A stretch of 64,000 bases of DNA, taken from positions 124,001-188,000 of the forward strand of contig CAVOZC010000022.1 in NCBI GenBank assembly GCA_963700865.1. The letters run 5' to 3'. Source of the DNA: CAVOGJ01 sp963700865. Lineage in GTDB: Bacteria; Planctomycetota; Planctomycetia; Pirellulales; Pirellulaceae. The translations under genes were made by a program, and so were the position numbers. The notes under the pieces are model-generated. The model worked only from the letters and a program-made list of their open reading frames with translations, was not told the origin of the DNA and did no database searches. Shown here one piece after another: positions 1 to 10,574 of the stretch. Position 1 is the stretch's first letter, and every line of letters begins with the position of its first letter.

Positions 1-472
1 CGATGCACCCCATTCCACCCAGAACACCAACTGCCCGCATCTTACTTACGGGTCGGTGGGTGCTCGTCGCGCGTGACCTCCGCGACCACGAAAGCGGAAG
101 ATCGCGAGGTAATGGACGGAATCCGTGCTCTGCGGCCGTGGATCACACGCCCCGTTTGGGGGGGCGAGACATCGGCATCGCTGAGCTCGCCACGGGCGCC
201 TGCCAATGAACATCGGCGCCATTCCTTGGCCGTGAGGCCTGGACCCATGGGAAGTTACGGGGCATTCGTCACAGCTGCCATGCGGCTGTTATCGAGATAT
301 TTTTCCTGGAAACCAGACATATTACGCCAAACTATTGCTCAGCGAATCGATATGATGAGGGCCAAGCCCCCAAGAATGCGAGTAATTTTGTGGAGGGCAC
401 TGATTTGGCTCAAGTTCACAGGGCGCATGTCGCCCGCAGGAAGCGGGTTTTCGCCCATAGACCTGGAGCAGA
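1..472. other. Region upstream of the giant gene, no gene supported
   Basis: Open frames here are short or run through the following subtilase gene in another frame. I see no recognisable protein, RNA or clear promoter. It presumably holds the 5' leader of the gene that starts at 473. Confidence 0.5.
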
Positions 473-2389
473 GTGATGAACACGCGCTTACGTCGAAGAA
501 AGATCAGACGGCGGGGCGCATCGGCAAGCCGCTATCGATCACGGCAGCCGGCGATAGTTGGCGAAATTCTCGAAGATCGCCGGCTGCTGTCCGTTACGAA
601 TGGCGAGTTGGCGGGGGGGGAAGCGAACGGCCCGCTATGGATCGACGGTTTTGTCGAGCCGGTCGGAAACCCGTTCTCGACTTCCGCGGCAACGAGCGAT
701 TATCTGTTGTCCCGTGCCGAGTCGATGCCCCACGTCGCGGGTCAGATCATTGCGGCGGTGCGAGCGCCGCGGCCGGATGTCGGAGCTTGGCGTCTGGGAG
801 GCGCTTGGCGGCAGCGACTTCCGTCGAATCCGATAGCATCCACCCATGCCATCCTCACCTCCGCGGGGCCGGACGGCGATTCGGTGACACTCTGGAAGGT
901 GGCTTACGCGGGAGCCGCAAGTGCTTCGGAGGTGCTTCGCGCCATGGATGCGGACGTGGATATCGTCTGGGCGTCTCCGGATTTTGTGTATGCAGGTTCG
1001 GATCCCCGCGACTTGATTCCCAACGATCCCCTTTATCTCCAGCAATATCACCACGCCTTGATGCAAACGCAGGAGGCATGGGACATTTCCGTTGGTCAAT
1101 CCCAGGTGATTGTTGCTGTCACGGACGATGGCGTCGACCTGGACCACGCGGACTTGTCGAACGCGATTTGGACAAACGCGGCCGAGATTGCTGCGAATGG
1201 CATTGACGATGATGGGAACGGCTACATCGACGATGTGCGCGGATGGGATTTCATCGGTCAAGACAACGATCCCTCGCACAACAGTTCGGATGTGCATGGA
1301 ACCCACGTCAGCGGTATCGCTGCGGCCGGCTTGAACAATGGCATTGGAATTGCCGGGACCGCCGGAGGCGTGACGCTCATGCCTCTTCGTTTCTTTGACT
1401 CCAATGACACTCTCCGCTTCACGTCATCGACGATCGCTGAGACTTTCGCCTACGCCGTCGACAACGGGGCGCGGATTGTAAACACCAGCTATTCGATCGA
1501 TTATTTCGTTGGCGATCCCGTATTCACCGCGGGCCTTCAGTACCTGCACGATCAAGGGGCAATCCATTTCAACTCGGCCGGCAACGACAAGCAGCAAGAC
1601 CCCACGCGAATCGCGTTCGAACAGTCATTGATGGTGGCAAGTACTGATAACAACGACACACTTAGTTGGTTCAGTAATTATGGCGGGGGGATCGACGTGT
1701 CGGCGCCAGGGTCGAGTATTTACTCAACCTTTCCCCATGATGGCTACCAGTTTCTGTCGGGCACAAGCATGGCAGCTCCGAATGCCGCGGGAGTGGCGGC
1801 GCTCATCTGGTCTCACCACCCGACTTGGACGCGAGACCAGGTCGTCGCACAGCTGCTTGCGACCGCGGACGACATCGACATCCTAAATCCAGGCAAGGAA
1901 ACTCTCCTGGGATCAGGACGGGTGAACGCACTGCGGTCGCTCACGGAAAGTTTGGGCGCCCCGCGGATTACTGAACTGACATTCCTTTCCGCGGGCAACC
2001 ATGCCGGCGATCCGGACTTGGTGGCTGGATTCACGATGAGTTTCTCGCAATTCATGGATCCGCAAGGAGTCATGGATCCTGACTCGTACGATTTCCGTGA
2101 TGCTGGTCCGGATGGTCTCTTCATGACCGCCGACGACATACCATTGGAACTGACGTTCCCACAAACCTACATGATCGGCACGAATGAGTTCCGCATTGAA
2201 GTGAAAGACGGGCCGCTTGATTTTGGCTCATACAGGCTGACGCTCCAAGCGGGTGGTCTACGGAATCCCTTTGGAACCGAACTCGATGGCGATGATGACT
2301 CGTCAGCCGGCGGAGATTACGTCTTTGAGTTCAACGTGGCGCACTCCCGCGTTACATCCGGTATTGCCCTTGGGGAGCCTCATCCATGA
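473..2389 (+). CDS. Exported S8 subtilisin-like protease, N-terminal part of a giant protein
   Basis: Serine endopeptidase, probably secreted or surface bound. The basic N-terminus is followed by LEDRRLLS near residue 35, the LExRxLLS-type motif found on large exported planctomycete proteins. The subtilase triad is visible: Asp218 in VTDDGVD, His275 in DVHGTHVSG and Ser432 in SGTSMAAP. After the catalytic domain (about 190-490) comes an Ig-like stretch to about 620. The frame stops at 2387-2389, but a pre-peptidase C-terminal (PPC) domain continues at once in another frame. Removing one G from GGGG at 2372-2375 joins IALG to SLIHESRF without a gap. I therefore infer that this is the first eighth of a protein of about 4,750 residues ending at 14748, broken by an indel. 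Confidence 0.9.
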   Translation: MMNTRLRRRKIRRRGASASRYRSRQPAIVGEILEDRRLLSVTNGELAGGEANGPLWIDGFVEPVGNPFSTSAATSDYLLSRAESMPHVAGQIIAAVRAPRPDVGAWRLGGAWRQRLPSNPIASTHAILTSAGPDGDSVTLWKVAYAGAASASEVLRAMDADVDIVWASPDFVYAGSDPRDLIPNDPLYLQQYHHALMQTQEAWDISVGQSQVIVAVTDDGVDLDHADLSNAIWTNAAEIAANGIDDDGNGYIDDVRGWDFIGQDNDPSHNSSDVHGTHVSGIAAAGLNNGIGIAGTAGGVTLMPLRFFDSNDTLRFTSSTIAETFAYAVDNGARIVNTSYSIDYFVGDPVFTAGLQYLHDQGAIHFNSAGNDKQQDPTRIAFEQSLMVASTDNNDTLSWFSNYGGGIDVSAPGSSIYSTFPHDGYQFLSGTSMAAPNAAGVAALIWSHHPTWTRDQVVAQLLATADDIDILNPGKETLLGSGRVNALRSLTESLGAPRITELTFLSAGNHAGDPDLVAGFTMSFSQFMDPQGVMDPDSYDFRDAGPDGLFMTADDIPLELTFPQTYMIGTNEFRIEVKDGPLDFGSYRLTLQAGGLRNPFGTELDGDDDSSAGGDYVFEFNVAHSRVTSGIALGEPHP

Positions 2390-5300
2390 GTCCCGCTTTG
2401 CTCAATCGCTGGCGGAGGCAAACGAAGAGGACTCTTTCTCGTACTCTCTTGAGGCCGGTCAGAAAATAAGTATTGACATTCAGGGACAGTCGCCGCTCGT
2501 GCCCGCCATTCGTATTGTTGACTCGAATGGAACACCGCTGCTGGACTCGGTTGCAGCCGGCAATCGACTGACCGTGCAGAATTTTGAGTTGCCCGTTTCC
2601 GACGATTATCGATTCACCGTTTATGGCGCGAATCAATCGTTCGGAGCTTATACCGCGCACATCTTGCTCAACAGCGCCTTCGAATCAGAGGGTCTGGTTC
2701 CGTTTGAGAATGGTTCCGCGGCGAGCAGCGAGGGTCTGCTGGAGGCGTCTATCCTCTTGGGAACCGACGGCGCTGATCGCTCCGCCGTATGGGGATCGTT
2801 TGAAAGCCAGTTTTCGGCGCCTTCACTGGTGGAGGACTTCGAGTCGGGCGGACTGAATGACGATTGGACCACGCAGTCATCCCATCCGACCGGCATTGTC
2901 GAAGTTCAGCCCGGACTGGCCACTCCGAACGGAGACTTCGCACTTGCCTTCGGGGCGGGCCCAGGCTCCGTAAATGTTGCCAATGAGGCGACCTGGTCAG
3001 TAAATGTCGCCGGTACTGGCAAACCCGTGTTGCGGTACCGGCAGGTCAGCTGGGACGACGCGAACGATCCCTTACCGGAATCGTATACGGGTAGTGTGGT
3101 TGGCGATGGAATTTCGTTCAGCATCGACGGAAATCAGTGGTTCCGCCTCGCCGATCTGGTTCCCCCGAACCCGGGTGTTTGGCACGACGAATCGATTGAT
3201 GTGTACGAGGCGGTGGCGGCCGCGGGCTTGGCCTGGAATTTCGACACCATCCAGCTCAAGTTCCAGACGTTCGGTCATGGCACGGTCACGCAGGGTGGAC
3301 GGGCCATCGATGACTTGCGGATCGAAAGTCGCGAATCGGGCAGCGATTGGTACGGCTTCGACCTCGATGACGGGCAGTCTCTTAGCCTCGTCGCCACGCA
3401 ATTCAACACCAAGCTGGCGGGCGAGACGCCGTTGTCGCTCGAATTGTACGCTGCCGATGGGCAGACACGGCTGGCGGTCGGTGCCGGGACCGACAATGCA
3501 ACGGCTGTCCTCTCGTCCTACCGGGACCGGTCGATGAATGGCGTTCCCGATCGCTACTATGCACGTCTGACTGGCCAATCGGGCCAGTATTCCTTACTCG
3601 CCCTGCGGGACGCCGACTTTGACTTGGAATCACAGCCGATCACCTTAGGCGGTCAAGTCATGCATCAAAGTGCTGTGCTGGGATTCGTAACCAACAATTT
3701 GGATTATACGGCAGAACCAGATGCCGCTCCCAATGGAACCTTCGTCACGACCTTTTTTCCCTCGGTCACCTTATCTGCTGAAGCGGGTGAAGCAGTACGC
3801 GTGCAATCGATCGGCAGTGCGACTTCAACGGGCACTCAGGTTTTCGCTCATGCCGATGGTGGGGTCGGCTGGAGTGAAAATGGGTGGCAACTTCGGGCCG
3901 ATTTCGACATGCCCATGGATTATGTGTCGATCGACGTCGTGGCCGATGATTTGACGGACGTTGGTATCCTTCGAGCCTACGATGGAGCGGGCAGCCTGGT
4001 TGGCGAGACCGTGAGCCCGATCGCTGCGCCTGGTCAAGCCGCGACGATGTCCGTCCACCGGCCCTCGGCGGACATTCGCTATGTCACGATGTCCGGTTTG
4101 GGTAAAGACTCAGTGATGCTTGATCATCTCAGGTACGGAGAGCAAAGCGGAGCCGATCAATTCATTTTTGAAATGGCGGCCAACGAGTCAGTTCTCATTT
4201 CGGCGTCCTCTCCCAAGCAAGCGTCTTATGAGTTTCCAGGAGACGCTCTCTTCCAGGAAGGCAACGTATCACTGGAATTGGAGCTCGCCGATGAGAATGG
4301 AGTCGTGCTGTCCGTCGGGGGCACGTCAATCGACTTCACCGCCGGGACGAGCGGGTCCTACGTGTTGACCGTTAACTCGACCAACGCGGCGGGCGAATAC
4401 TTCATCGAGTTTGATCAACCTCTCGCCCCTGGTCCGGCGCTTCAGGTGATCGCCGCGTCCACGCCGCTGCAACCAACGGCGATTGGCGCTTTCCCATCGA
4501 CGTATACGGTGCAGTTTTCCGATACCATCGAATTAAGTTCCGTTCAGCCGGGCGACTTGGAGGTAAATGGTTTTTCAGCCGTTGATATCGCGTCTGCGCA
4601 GTCGGACAGCATTACGTTCATTCTAGATGAAGCGACCAATCAAGGAGCCGGCACTTACAACGTTACGTTGGCGGCAGATGCGGTCCATGACTTGCCGAAC
4701 CAAGGCAATATTGCCTTTGCGACGCAGTTCACGCTTCAACCGCTATCCCCGTTTGAACCTGTCGGCATTGAAGGCGGACAAGCGTTCGTTTCACGAAACT
4801 TGTCTCTCACCGTGGATCCGTCCACGACTTCGCAATTTTCGCTTTTCCTACGCGCCGGCGAGAGTCTTTCGGCCTTGGCAAGCCCCTTCAACCCGCTTGC
4901 CTCGCTGTCCCTGGCGTTGGGCGACGCTAACGGGACGAGCAACGCACCCGGCGCGGGAAATACCGCCGCGCTGGGCCCATTTACTGCCACCTCTGATCAG
5001 TTTGTCACGATCACCGTGAGCAGTGACGTTACCACGGAATTCGGGCTCGACGTTTACCGGAATGTCAGCATTGATGATCTCTTCGACGCTGACCCGCCGA
5101 GTGAATTAGTATCCTACCTCGACACCCTTAGTCTGCCGAGATACCACGCACTTGGCACCACCGACGGTCTATTCCCGGACGAACTTCAAATTGAACTTTT
5201 CGCCTCCAGTGATCATCCCTGGGATTTCGTCTTGATGGGAACCACCACTCCCTGGAACGGCACCTTACAACTCGTGGATTCCAGCGGGTTCGTCTGGGCG

Positions 5301-8300
5301 GAAGGTGCGCCGGCCAGCAGCAGCGAGCATGATTTGGCGATCCAGGATTTCGTTCCACAGGAAAGTGGAATCTACTACCTGCGAATTGAAAGCGATGCTC
5401 CGCAAGATTATGCCATCATGGCAAGTGCCGGAATCGCCATTGATGCCAATACGTCTCCCATCGCGCCGCTACGCGACTTGACCGGTCGATCCGGTTTGAT
5501 CGGATCGACGTCAACTGGCAACGATAGATACCAAATCCATCTCGCCAAAGGGGAAACGCTTCTCGTCGATCGCTTGCCCACCACTCGACCATTGGATGAC
5601 CGATTCGACGCTCATAGCAGTGCGGCTGAACTCATTCTGCGGGATCCATCCGGCCAGCTCGCACCGCCCATGGTGGTCACCATCGACGCCAATGGTACGC
5701 GTTCCGTATTCAGCACGGCAGTCACGGGCACGTACGAGATTGAAGTGATCGGGACGGCCAACTTCCCCGCTTACGCCTTTCGGCTAGGCACGTCGGCCAG
5801 CGTCGATGTTGACTTTGATAATGATGGCGCCGTTGATTGCCAGGACGTGGGGGCACTGGTTTCAGCGATTACCGCCACTATCCATAACCCACAATACGAC
5901 CTTGACGACAATGGCCTTGTCGACCTTGCCGATCTCAACCTCTGGCGTGCCGAGGCCGCGACGGCGAATGGCCTGATGTTACCCTACAAGCCTGGCGACG
6001 CGAACCTCGACGGTTATGTCGACGTCGGAGATTTTAACATCTGGAATAACCATCGCTTTACAGCCACGGGCGACTGGTGCCAGGGTGATTTCGACGCCAA
6101 TGGGGTCACCGACATTTCCGATTTCAATATTTGGAATGGCAATAAATTTACGTCATCGATCGCGGCGAATGTAACCATATCTGACGCATCGGCCATCGAG
6201 GGCCAACCGCTTCTGTTTGACGTGCAACTGAGCGACGCGTTACAGGGCAGTGTCCAGCTCAACCTACTCGCGGGAAGTGGGTCCGCCACAGGGGCGCTGC
6301 TTGCCGGGAATGGTGCCGATTTCGACTACCACGGATTTGAGTACTCGCTCGATGATGGAGCGCACTGGCTACCCACCGCGGGCAACTCGGGATCAGAAGT
6401 GCTCATACCCGCGGGCACGTATGAATTCAAGGTTCGAATCAACACCTTTGAGGATGCGGTGAGTGAGCCAAATGAGTTCTTTGCGCTAAGTGCTTTTGCC
6501 GTTGCTGGACCCATCTTTGATATCTTTCCAGGCAGAGGGACGATTGTCGACAACGATGAGACAACAACGATCACCATTGGCGACGCATCTGCCACCGAGG
6601 GTGATGCCGTTGTGTTTTCAGTCACCATGGACACCGCTACCGAAGCGGAACTCCGGCTTGACCTATCGACAACCCCGATCGATGCCACCTCAGATGTCGA
6701 TTTCGAATCCGCCAACTTCGACGTCTCCATGGACGATGGTGTGACTTGGCAGCCAGCCACCGGAATCGCTGGCACGGAATGGACCGTTCCCGCGGGAACC
6801 TCCCAGTTCCTGGTGCGAGTCGATACGTTCGAAGACAGTGAAGTCGAGTCGGTGGAGTCATTCCTACTGACCGCATTCGTCGTCGACGGACCAATGATCG
6901 TCATTATTGACGGTGTCGGGATGATCCAGGACGATGACGCGCCAAATGTCGAGATTTCGGATGCGGGCGGCATTGAAGGGACATATCTCGAGTTCAATGT
7001 CGCGGTCAGCACTCCCCCGTTGGCTGACACGCGCTTGGAGTTAGGGACGCAAGATGTGACCGCCATCGGAGGTCTCGATTTCCAGTTGGATGGATTCGAG
7101 TTTTCCACGGACGGGGGCGGAACATGGCTGCTCGCCGCAGGCGTCGAGGGCCGCGAAGTCGTTATTCCAGCTGGTCAGGCGTCAATCCAAGTGCGCATTG
7201 CTACCGTGGATGATGTTGTCTTTGAGGCTGATGAATCGTTCGTACTTTACGCCACGGCGTTGGATGATAACGTAGCGATGATCACCCCGGGCGCGGGCAC
7301 GATCCAGAACAACGACTTGGCACCCTCCGTCTTGTTCAACGACGCCATTGTCACCGAGGGGGCGGACCTGCTGTTCTTTGCCCACCTCAGCAATCCCTCA
7401 TACGAAGACATTGTGATCGACTTGTCCGCGATCGAAGGTTCTGCCTCGAGTGGCACGGACTACGATGCTCAACAGGTCGAATATTCTCTCGATTCCGGCA
7501 CGAATTGGCAGCCCGCCGAGGGGGCAGGCCAATCCGAGCTAACGTTCCCCGCGGGACGTCTGGGTATTCTCCTCCGCTTTCCAACGATCGACGATGAAAT
7601 CTACGAGTCGACTGAGTCAATGACCCTCTCAGCAAGTCTTCTCGCCGGAACCGTTACGGACATCGGATATGGTTCCGGCTTCATCAGCGACAACGAGTCA
7701 CCGCCGACCTTGTCCATTTCCGATGACTCGGCAACCGAAGGACAACCACTGAGCTTCTCGCTGACTACGGACTTAGTGGCCTCTTTTGACATTACGCTAT
7801 CGCTGACCACCAATGATATCGAGGCCGTGGGCGGCAGCGATCCCGTGGCCAATCCGGAGATCGACTACGACAACCTGAACCTCGAGTACTTCGACGGCAC
7901 GGACTGGCAGCCGATCGTGGCGGGTGAGGTCACGCTGCTGGCCGGCAGCACCACCCTCGATGTGCGAGTCGCCACCTTCGATGACGCCGAACTGGAGCTG
8001 GACGAAACCTTCGAGCTGACGGCCACCGAGAGCGTCCCAGGCAGCCTGGCCACGCCCAGCGCCACGGGGATCGGGACCATTCGAGACAATGAGCCCGCGC
8101 CGACACTCACTATCGCTCCGGCCGAATCTGACGAAGGTGACTTTGTTACCTTTGCATTGACGCTCGACTCGGCATCGCCCAGCGACATCACGCTCGCGCT
8201 CACCACCAATGACATCGATGCCGTGGGCGGCAGCGATCCCGTGGCCAATCCGGAGATCGACTACGACAACCTGAACCTCGAGTACTTCGACGGTACGGAC

Positions 8301-10229
8301 TGGCAGCCGATCGTGGCGGGTGAGGTCACCCTGCTGGCCGGCAGCACCACCCTCGACGTGCGAGTCGCCACCTTCGATGATGCCGAACTGGAGCTGGACG
8401 AAACCTTCGAGCTGATGGCCACCGAAAGCGTCCCAGGCAGCCTGGCCACGCCCAGTGCCACGGGGATCGGGACCATTCGGGACAACGAATCGGCTCCGAC
8501 GCTGGCCATCGCTCCGGCCGAGGCCGATGAAGGTGACTTTATAACGTTCACACTGACGCTCGACTCGGCATCGCCCAGCGACATTACGCTCGCGCTCACC
8601 ACCAATGATATCGAGGCCGTGGGCGGCAGCGATCCCGTGGCCAATCCAGAGATCGACTACGACAACCTGAACCTCGAATACTTCGACGGCACGGACTGGC
8701 AGCCGGTGGTGAGCAGCGAAGTCACGCTGCTGGCCGGCAGCACGACCCTCGACGTGCGAGTCGCCACCTTCGATGACGCTGAACTGGAGTTGGACGAAAC
8801 GTTCGAGCTGATGGCCACCGAGATCGTTCCGGGCAACCTGGCCGTACCCACCGCCACGGGGATCGGGACGATTCGGGACAACGAATCGGCTCCGTCGCTG
8901 ACCATCGCTCCGGCCGAGACCGATGAAGGCGACTTTGTTACGTTCACACTAACGCTCGACTCGGTGTCGCCCAGCGACATCACGCTCGCGCTGACCACCA
9001 ATGACATCGATGCGCTGGGGGGAAGCGATCCCGTGGCCAATCCGGAGATCGACTACGACAACCTGAACCTCGAATACTTCGACGGCACGGCCTGGCAGCC
9101 GATCGTCGCGGGTGAGGTCACGCTGCTGGCCGGCACGACCACCCTCGACGTGCGAGTCGCCACCTTCGATGACGCCGAACTGGAGCTGGACGAAACCTTC
9201 GAGCTGATCGCCACCGAGATCGTATCGGGCAGCCTGGCCACGCCCAGTGCCACGGGGATCGGGACGATTCGGGACAACGAATCGGCTCCGACGCTGGCCA
9301 TCGCTCCGGCCGAGGCCGATGAAGGTGACTTTATTACGTTCACACTGACGCTCGACTCGGCATCGCCCAGCGACATCACGCTCGCGCTGACCACCAATGA
9401 CATCGATGCGCTCGGGGGAAGCGATCCGGGCGCCGACTACGACAACCTGAACCTCGAGTACTTCGACGGCACGGACTGGCAGCCGATCGTGGCGGGTGAG
9501 GTCACACTGCTGGCCGGCAGCACGACCCTCGATGTGCGAGTCGCCACCTTCGATGACGCCGAACTGGAGCTGGACGAAACGTTCGAGCTGATCGCCACCG
9601 AGAGCGTCCCGGGCAGCCTGGCCACGCCCAGTGCCACGGGGATCGGGACGATTCGGGACAATGAGCTCGCGCCGACACTCACCATCGCTCCGGCCGAGGC
9701 CGATGAAGGTGACTTTATTACCTTTGCACTGACGCTCGACTCGGTGTCGCCCAGCGACATTACGCTCGCGCTCACCACCAATGATATCGAGGCCGTGGGG
9801 GGCAGCGATCCCGTGGCCAATCCGGCGATCGACTACGACAACCTGAACCTCGAGTACTTCGACGGCACGGACTGGCAGCCGGTGGTGGCGGGTGAGGTCA
9901 CACTGCTGGCCGGCAGCACCACCCTCGACGTGCGGGTCGCCACCTTCGATGACGCCGAACTGGAGCTGGACGAAACGTTCGAGCTGATGGCAACCGAGAC
10001 CGTCCCAGGCAGCCTGGCCGTACCCACCGCCACGGGGATCGGGACGATTCGGGACAACGAATCGGCTCCGACGCTGACCATCGCTCCGGCCGAGACCGAT
10101 GAAGGTGACTTTATTACGTTCACACTGACGCTCGACTCGGCATCGCCCAGCGACATTACGCTCGCGCTCACCACCAATGATATCGATGCGCTGGGGGAAG
10201 CGGTCCGGGCGCCGACTACGACAACCTGA
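2253..10229 (+). CDS. Giant exported protein, central part: PPC, dockerin and Calx-beta domains
   Basis: Real coding starts near 2376; the first ~40 residues of this frame overlap the subtilase and are a shadow. Order: a PPC domain (to about 2680), a beta-sandwich region starting FESGGLNDDW (2838 on), an Ig-like domain near 4440-4740, more PPC-like modules, and a dockerin-type block with calcium-loop motifs such as DANLDGYVDVGDFNIW (about 5810-6160). Four diverged Calx-beta domains follow (about 6165-7700) and then near-identical Calx-beta copies. Calx-beta domains are calcium-binding beta sandwiches common in adhesins. The frame ends in TTTT-stop because a G run at 10190-10194 is one base shorter than in sister repeats; the same repeat continues in the next frame. 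Likely an adhesive or matrix protein processed by its own protease domain, but this is inference. Confidence 0.8.
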   Translation: MVYGIPLEPNSMAMMTRQPAEITSLSSTWRTPALHPVLPLGSLIHESRFAQSLAEANEEDSFSYSLEAGQKISIDIQGQSPLVPAIRIVDSNGTPLLDSVAAGNRLTVQNFELPVSDDYRFTVYGANQSFGAYTAHILLNSAFESEGLVPFENGSAASSEGLLEASILLGTDGADRSAVWGSFESQFSAPSLVEDFESGGLNDDWTTQSSHPTGIVEVQPGLATPNGDFALAFGAGPGSVNVANEATWSVNVAGTGKPVLRYRQVSWDDANDPLPESYTGSVVGDGISFSIDGNQWFRLADLVPPNPGVWHDESIDVYEAVAAAGLAWNFDTIQLKFQTFGHGTVTQGGRAIDDLRIESRESGSDWYGFDLDDGQSLSLVATQFNTKLAGETPLSLELYAADGQTRLAVGAGTDNATAVLSSYRDRSMNGVPDRYYARLTGQSGQYSLLALRDADFDLESQPITLGGQVMHQSAVLGFVTNNLDYTAEPDAAPNGTFVTTFFPSVTLSAEAGEAVRVQSIGSATSTGTQVFAHADGGVGWSENGWQLRADFDMPMDYVSIDVVADDLTDVGILRAYDGAGSLVGETVSPIAAPGQAATMSVHRPSADIRYVTMSGLGKDSVMLDHLRYGEQSGADQFIFEMAANESVLISASSPKQASYEFPGDALFQEGNVSLELELADENGVVLSVGGTSIDFTAGTSGSYVLTVNSTNAAGEYFIEFDQPLAPGPALQVIAASTPLQPTAIGAFPSTYTVQFSDTIELSSVQPGDLEVNGFSAVDIASAQSDSITFILDEATNQGAGTYNVTLAADAVHDLPNQGNIAFATQFTLQPLSPFEPVGIEGGQAFVSRNLSLTVDPSTTSQFSLFLRAGESLSALASPFNPLASLSLALGDANGTSNAPGAGNTAALGPFTATSDQFVTITVSSDVTTEFGLDVYRNVSIDDLFDADPPSELVSYLDTLSLPRYHALGTTDGLFPDELQIELFASSDHPWDFVLMGTTTPWNGTLQLVDSSGFVWAEGAPASSSEHDLAIQDFVPQESGIYYLRIESDAPQDYAIMASAGIAIDANTSPIAPLRDLTGRSGLIGSTSTGNDRYQIHLAKGETLLVDRLPTTRPLDDRFDAHSSAAELILRDPSGQLAPPMVVTIDANGTRSVFSTAVTGTYEIEVIGTANFPAYAFRLGTSASVDVDFDNDGAVDCQDVGALVSAITATIHNPQYDLDDNGLVDLADLNLWRAEAATANGLMLPYKPGDANLDGYVDVGDFNIWNNHRFTATGDWCQGDFDANGVTDISDFNIWNGNKFTSSIAANVTISDASAIEGQPLLFDVQLSDALQGSVQLNLLAGSGSATGALLAGNGADFDYHGFEYSLDDGAHWLPTAGNSGSEVLIPAGTYEFKVRINTFEDAVSEPNEFFALSAFAVAGPIFDIFPGRGTIVDNDETTTITIGDASATEGDAVVFSVTMDTATEAELRLDLSTTPIDATSDVDFESANFDVSMDDGVTWQPATGIAGTEWTVPAGTSQFLVRVDTFEDSEVESVESFLLTAFVVDGPMIVIIDGVGMIQDDDAPNVEISDAGGIEGTYLEFNVAVSTPPLADTRLELGTQDVTAIGGLDFQLDGFEFSTDGGGTWLLAAGVEGREVVIPAGQASIQVRIATVDDVVFEADESFVLYATALDDNVAMITPGAGTIQNNDLAPSVLFNDAIVTEGADLLFFAHLSNPSYEDIVIDLSAIEGSASSGTDYDAQQVEYSLDSGTNWQPAEGAGQSELTFPAGRLGILLRFPTIDDEIYESTESMTLSASLLAGTVTDIGYGSGFISDNESPPTLSISDDSATEGQPLSFSLTTDLVASFDITLSLTTNDIEAVGGSDPVANPEIDYDNLNLEYFDGTDWQPIVAGEVTLLAGSTTLDVRVATFDDAELELDETFELTATESVPGSLATPSATGIGTIRDNEPAPTLTIAPAESDEGDFVTFALTLDSASPSDITLALTTNDIDAVGGSDPVANPEIDYDNLNLEYFDGTDWQPIVAGEVTLLAGSTTLDVRVATFDDAELELDETFELMATESVPGSLATPSATGIGTIRDNESAPTLAIAPAEADEGDFITFTLTLDSASPSDITLALTTNDIEAVGGSDPVANPEIDYDNLNLEYFDGTDWQPVVSSEVTLLAGSTTLDVRVATFDDAELELDETFELMATEIVPGNLAVPTATGIGTIRDNESAPSLTIAPAETDEGDFVTFTLTLDSVSPSDITLALTTNDIDALGGSDPVANPEIDYDNLNLEYFDGTAWQPIVAGEVTLLAGTTTLDVRVATFDDAELELDETFELIATEIVSGSLATPSATGIGTIRDNESAPTLAIAPAEADEGDFITFTLTLDSASPSDITLALTTNDIDALGGSDPGADYDNLNLEYFDGTDWQPIVAGEVTLLAGSTTLDVRVATFDDAELELDETFELIATESVPGSLATPSATGIGTIRDNELAPTLTIAPAEADEGDFITFALTLDSVSPSDITLALTTNDIEAVGGSDPVANPAIDYDNLNLEYFDGTDWQPVVAGEVTLLAGSTTLDVRVATFDDAELELDETFELMATETVPGSLAVPTATGIGTIRDNESAPTLTIAPAETDEGDFITFTLTLDSASPSDITLALTTNDIDALGEAVRAPTTTT

Positions 10230-10574
10230 ACCTCGAATACTTCGATGGCACGGACTGGCAGCCGATCGTGGCGGGTGAGGTCACGCTGCTGGCCGGCAGC
10301 ACCACCCTCGATGTGCGAGTCGCCACCTTCGATGACGCCGAACTGGAGCTGGACGAGACCTTCGAGCTGATCGGCCACCGAGACCGTCCCGGGCAGCCTG
10401 GCCACGCCCAGTGCCACGGGGATCGGGACCATTCGGGACAACGAATCGGCTCCGACGCTGGCCATCGCTCCGGCCGAGGCCGATGAAGGTGACTTTATTA
10501 CGTTCACACTGACGCTCGACTCGGCATCGCCCAGCGACATCACGCTCGCGCTGACCACCAATGATATCGAGGCC
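10195..10574 (+). CDS. Calx-beta repeat segment between two compensating frameshifts
   Basis: This stretch is part of the giant gene. From about 10195 to 10372 the repeat reads in a shifted frame. An extra G (GATCGGCC where sister copies have GATCGCC, near 10370-10373) then restores the original frame used from 10374 onward. Both changes lie in G runs. The protein sequence otherwise matches its neighbours over the whole unit, so the gene is probably intact in the organism. Confidence 0.6.

Noticed and set aside
73..1206. 377-residue frame overlapping the subtilase start
   Set aside because: It overlaps the subtilase in another frame and shows no domain; the subtilase triad settles the true frame.
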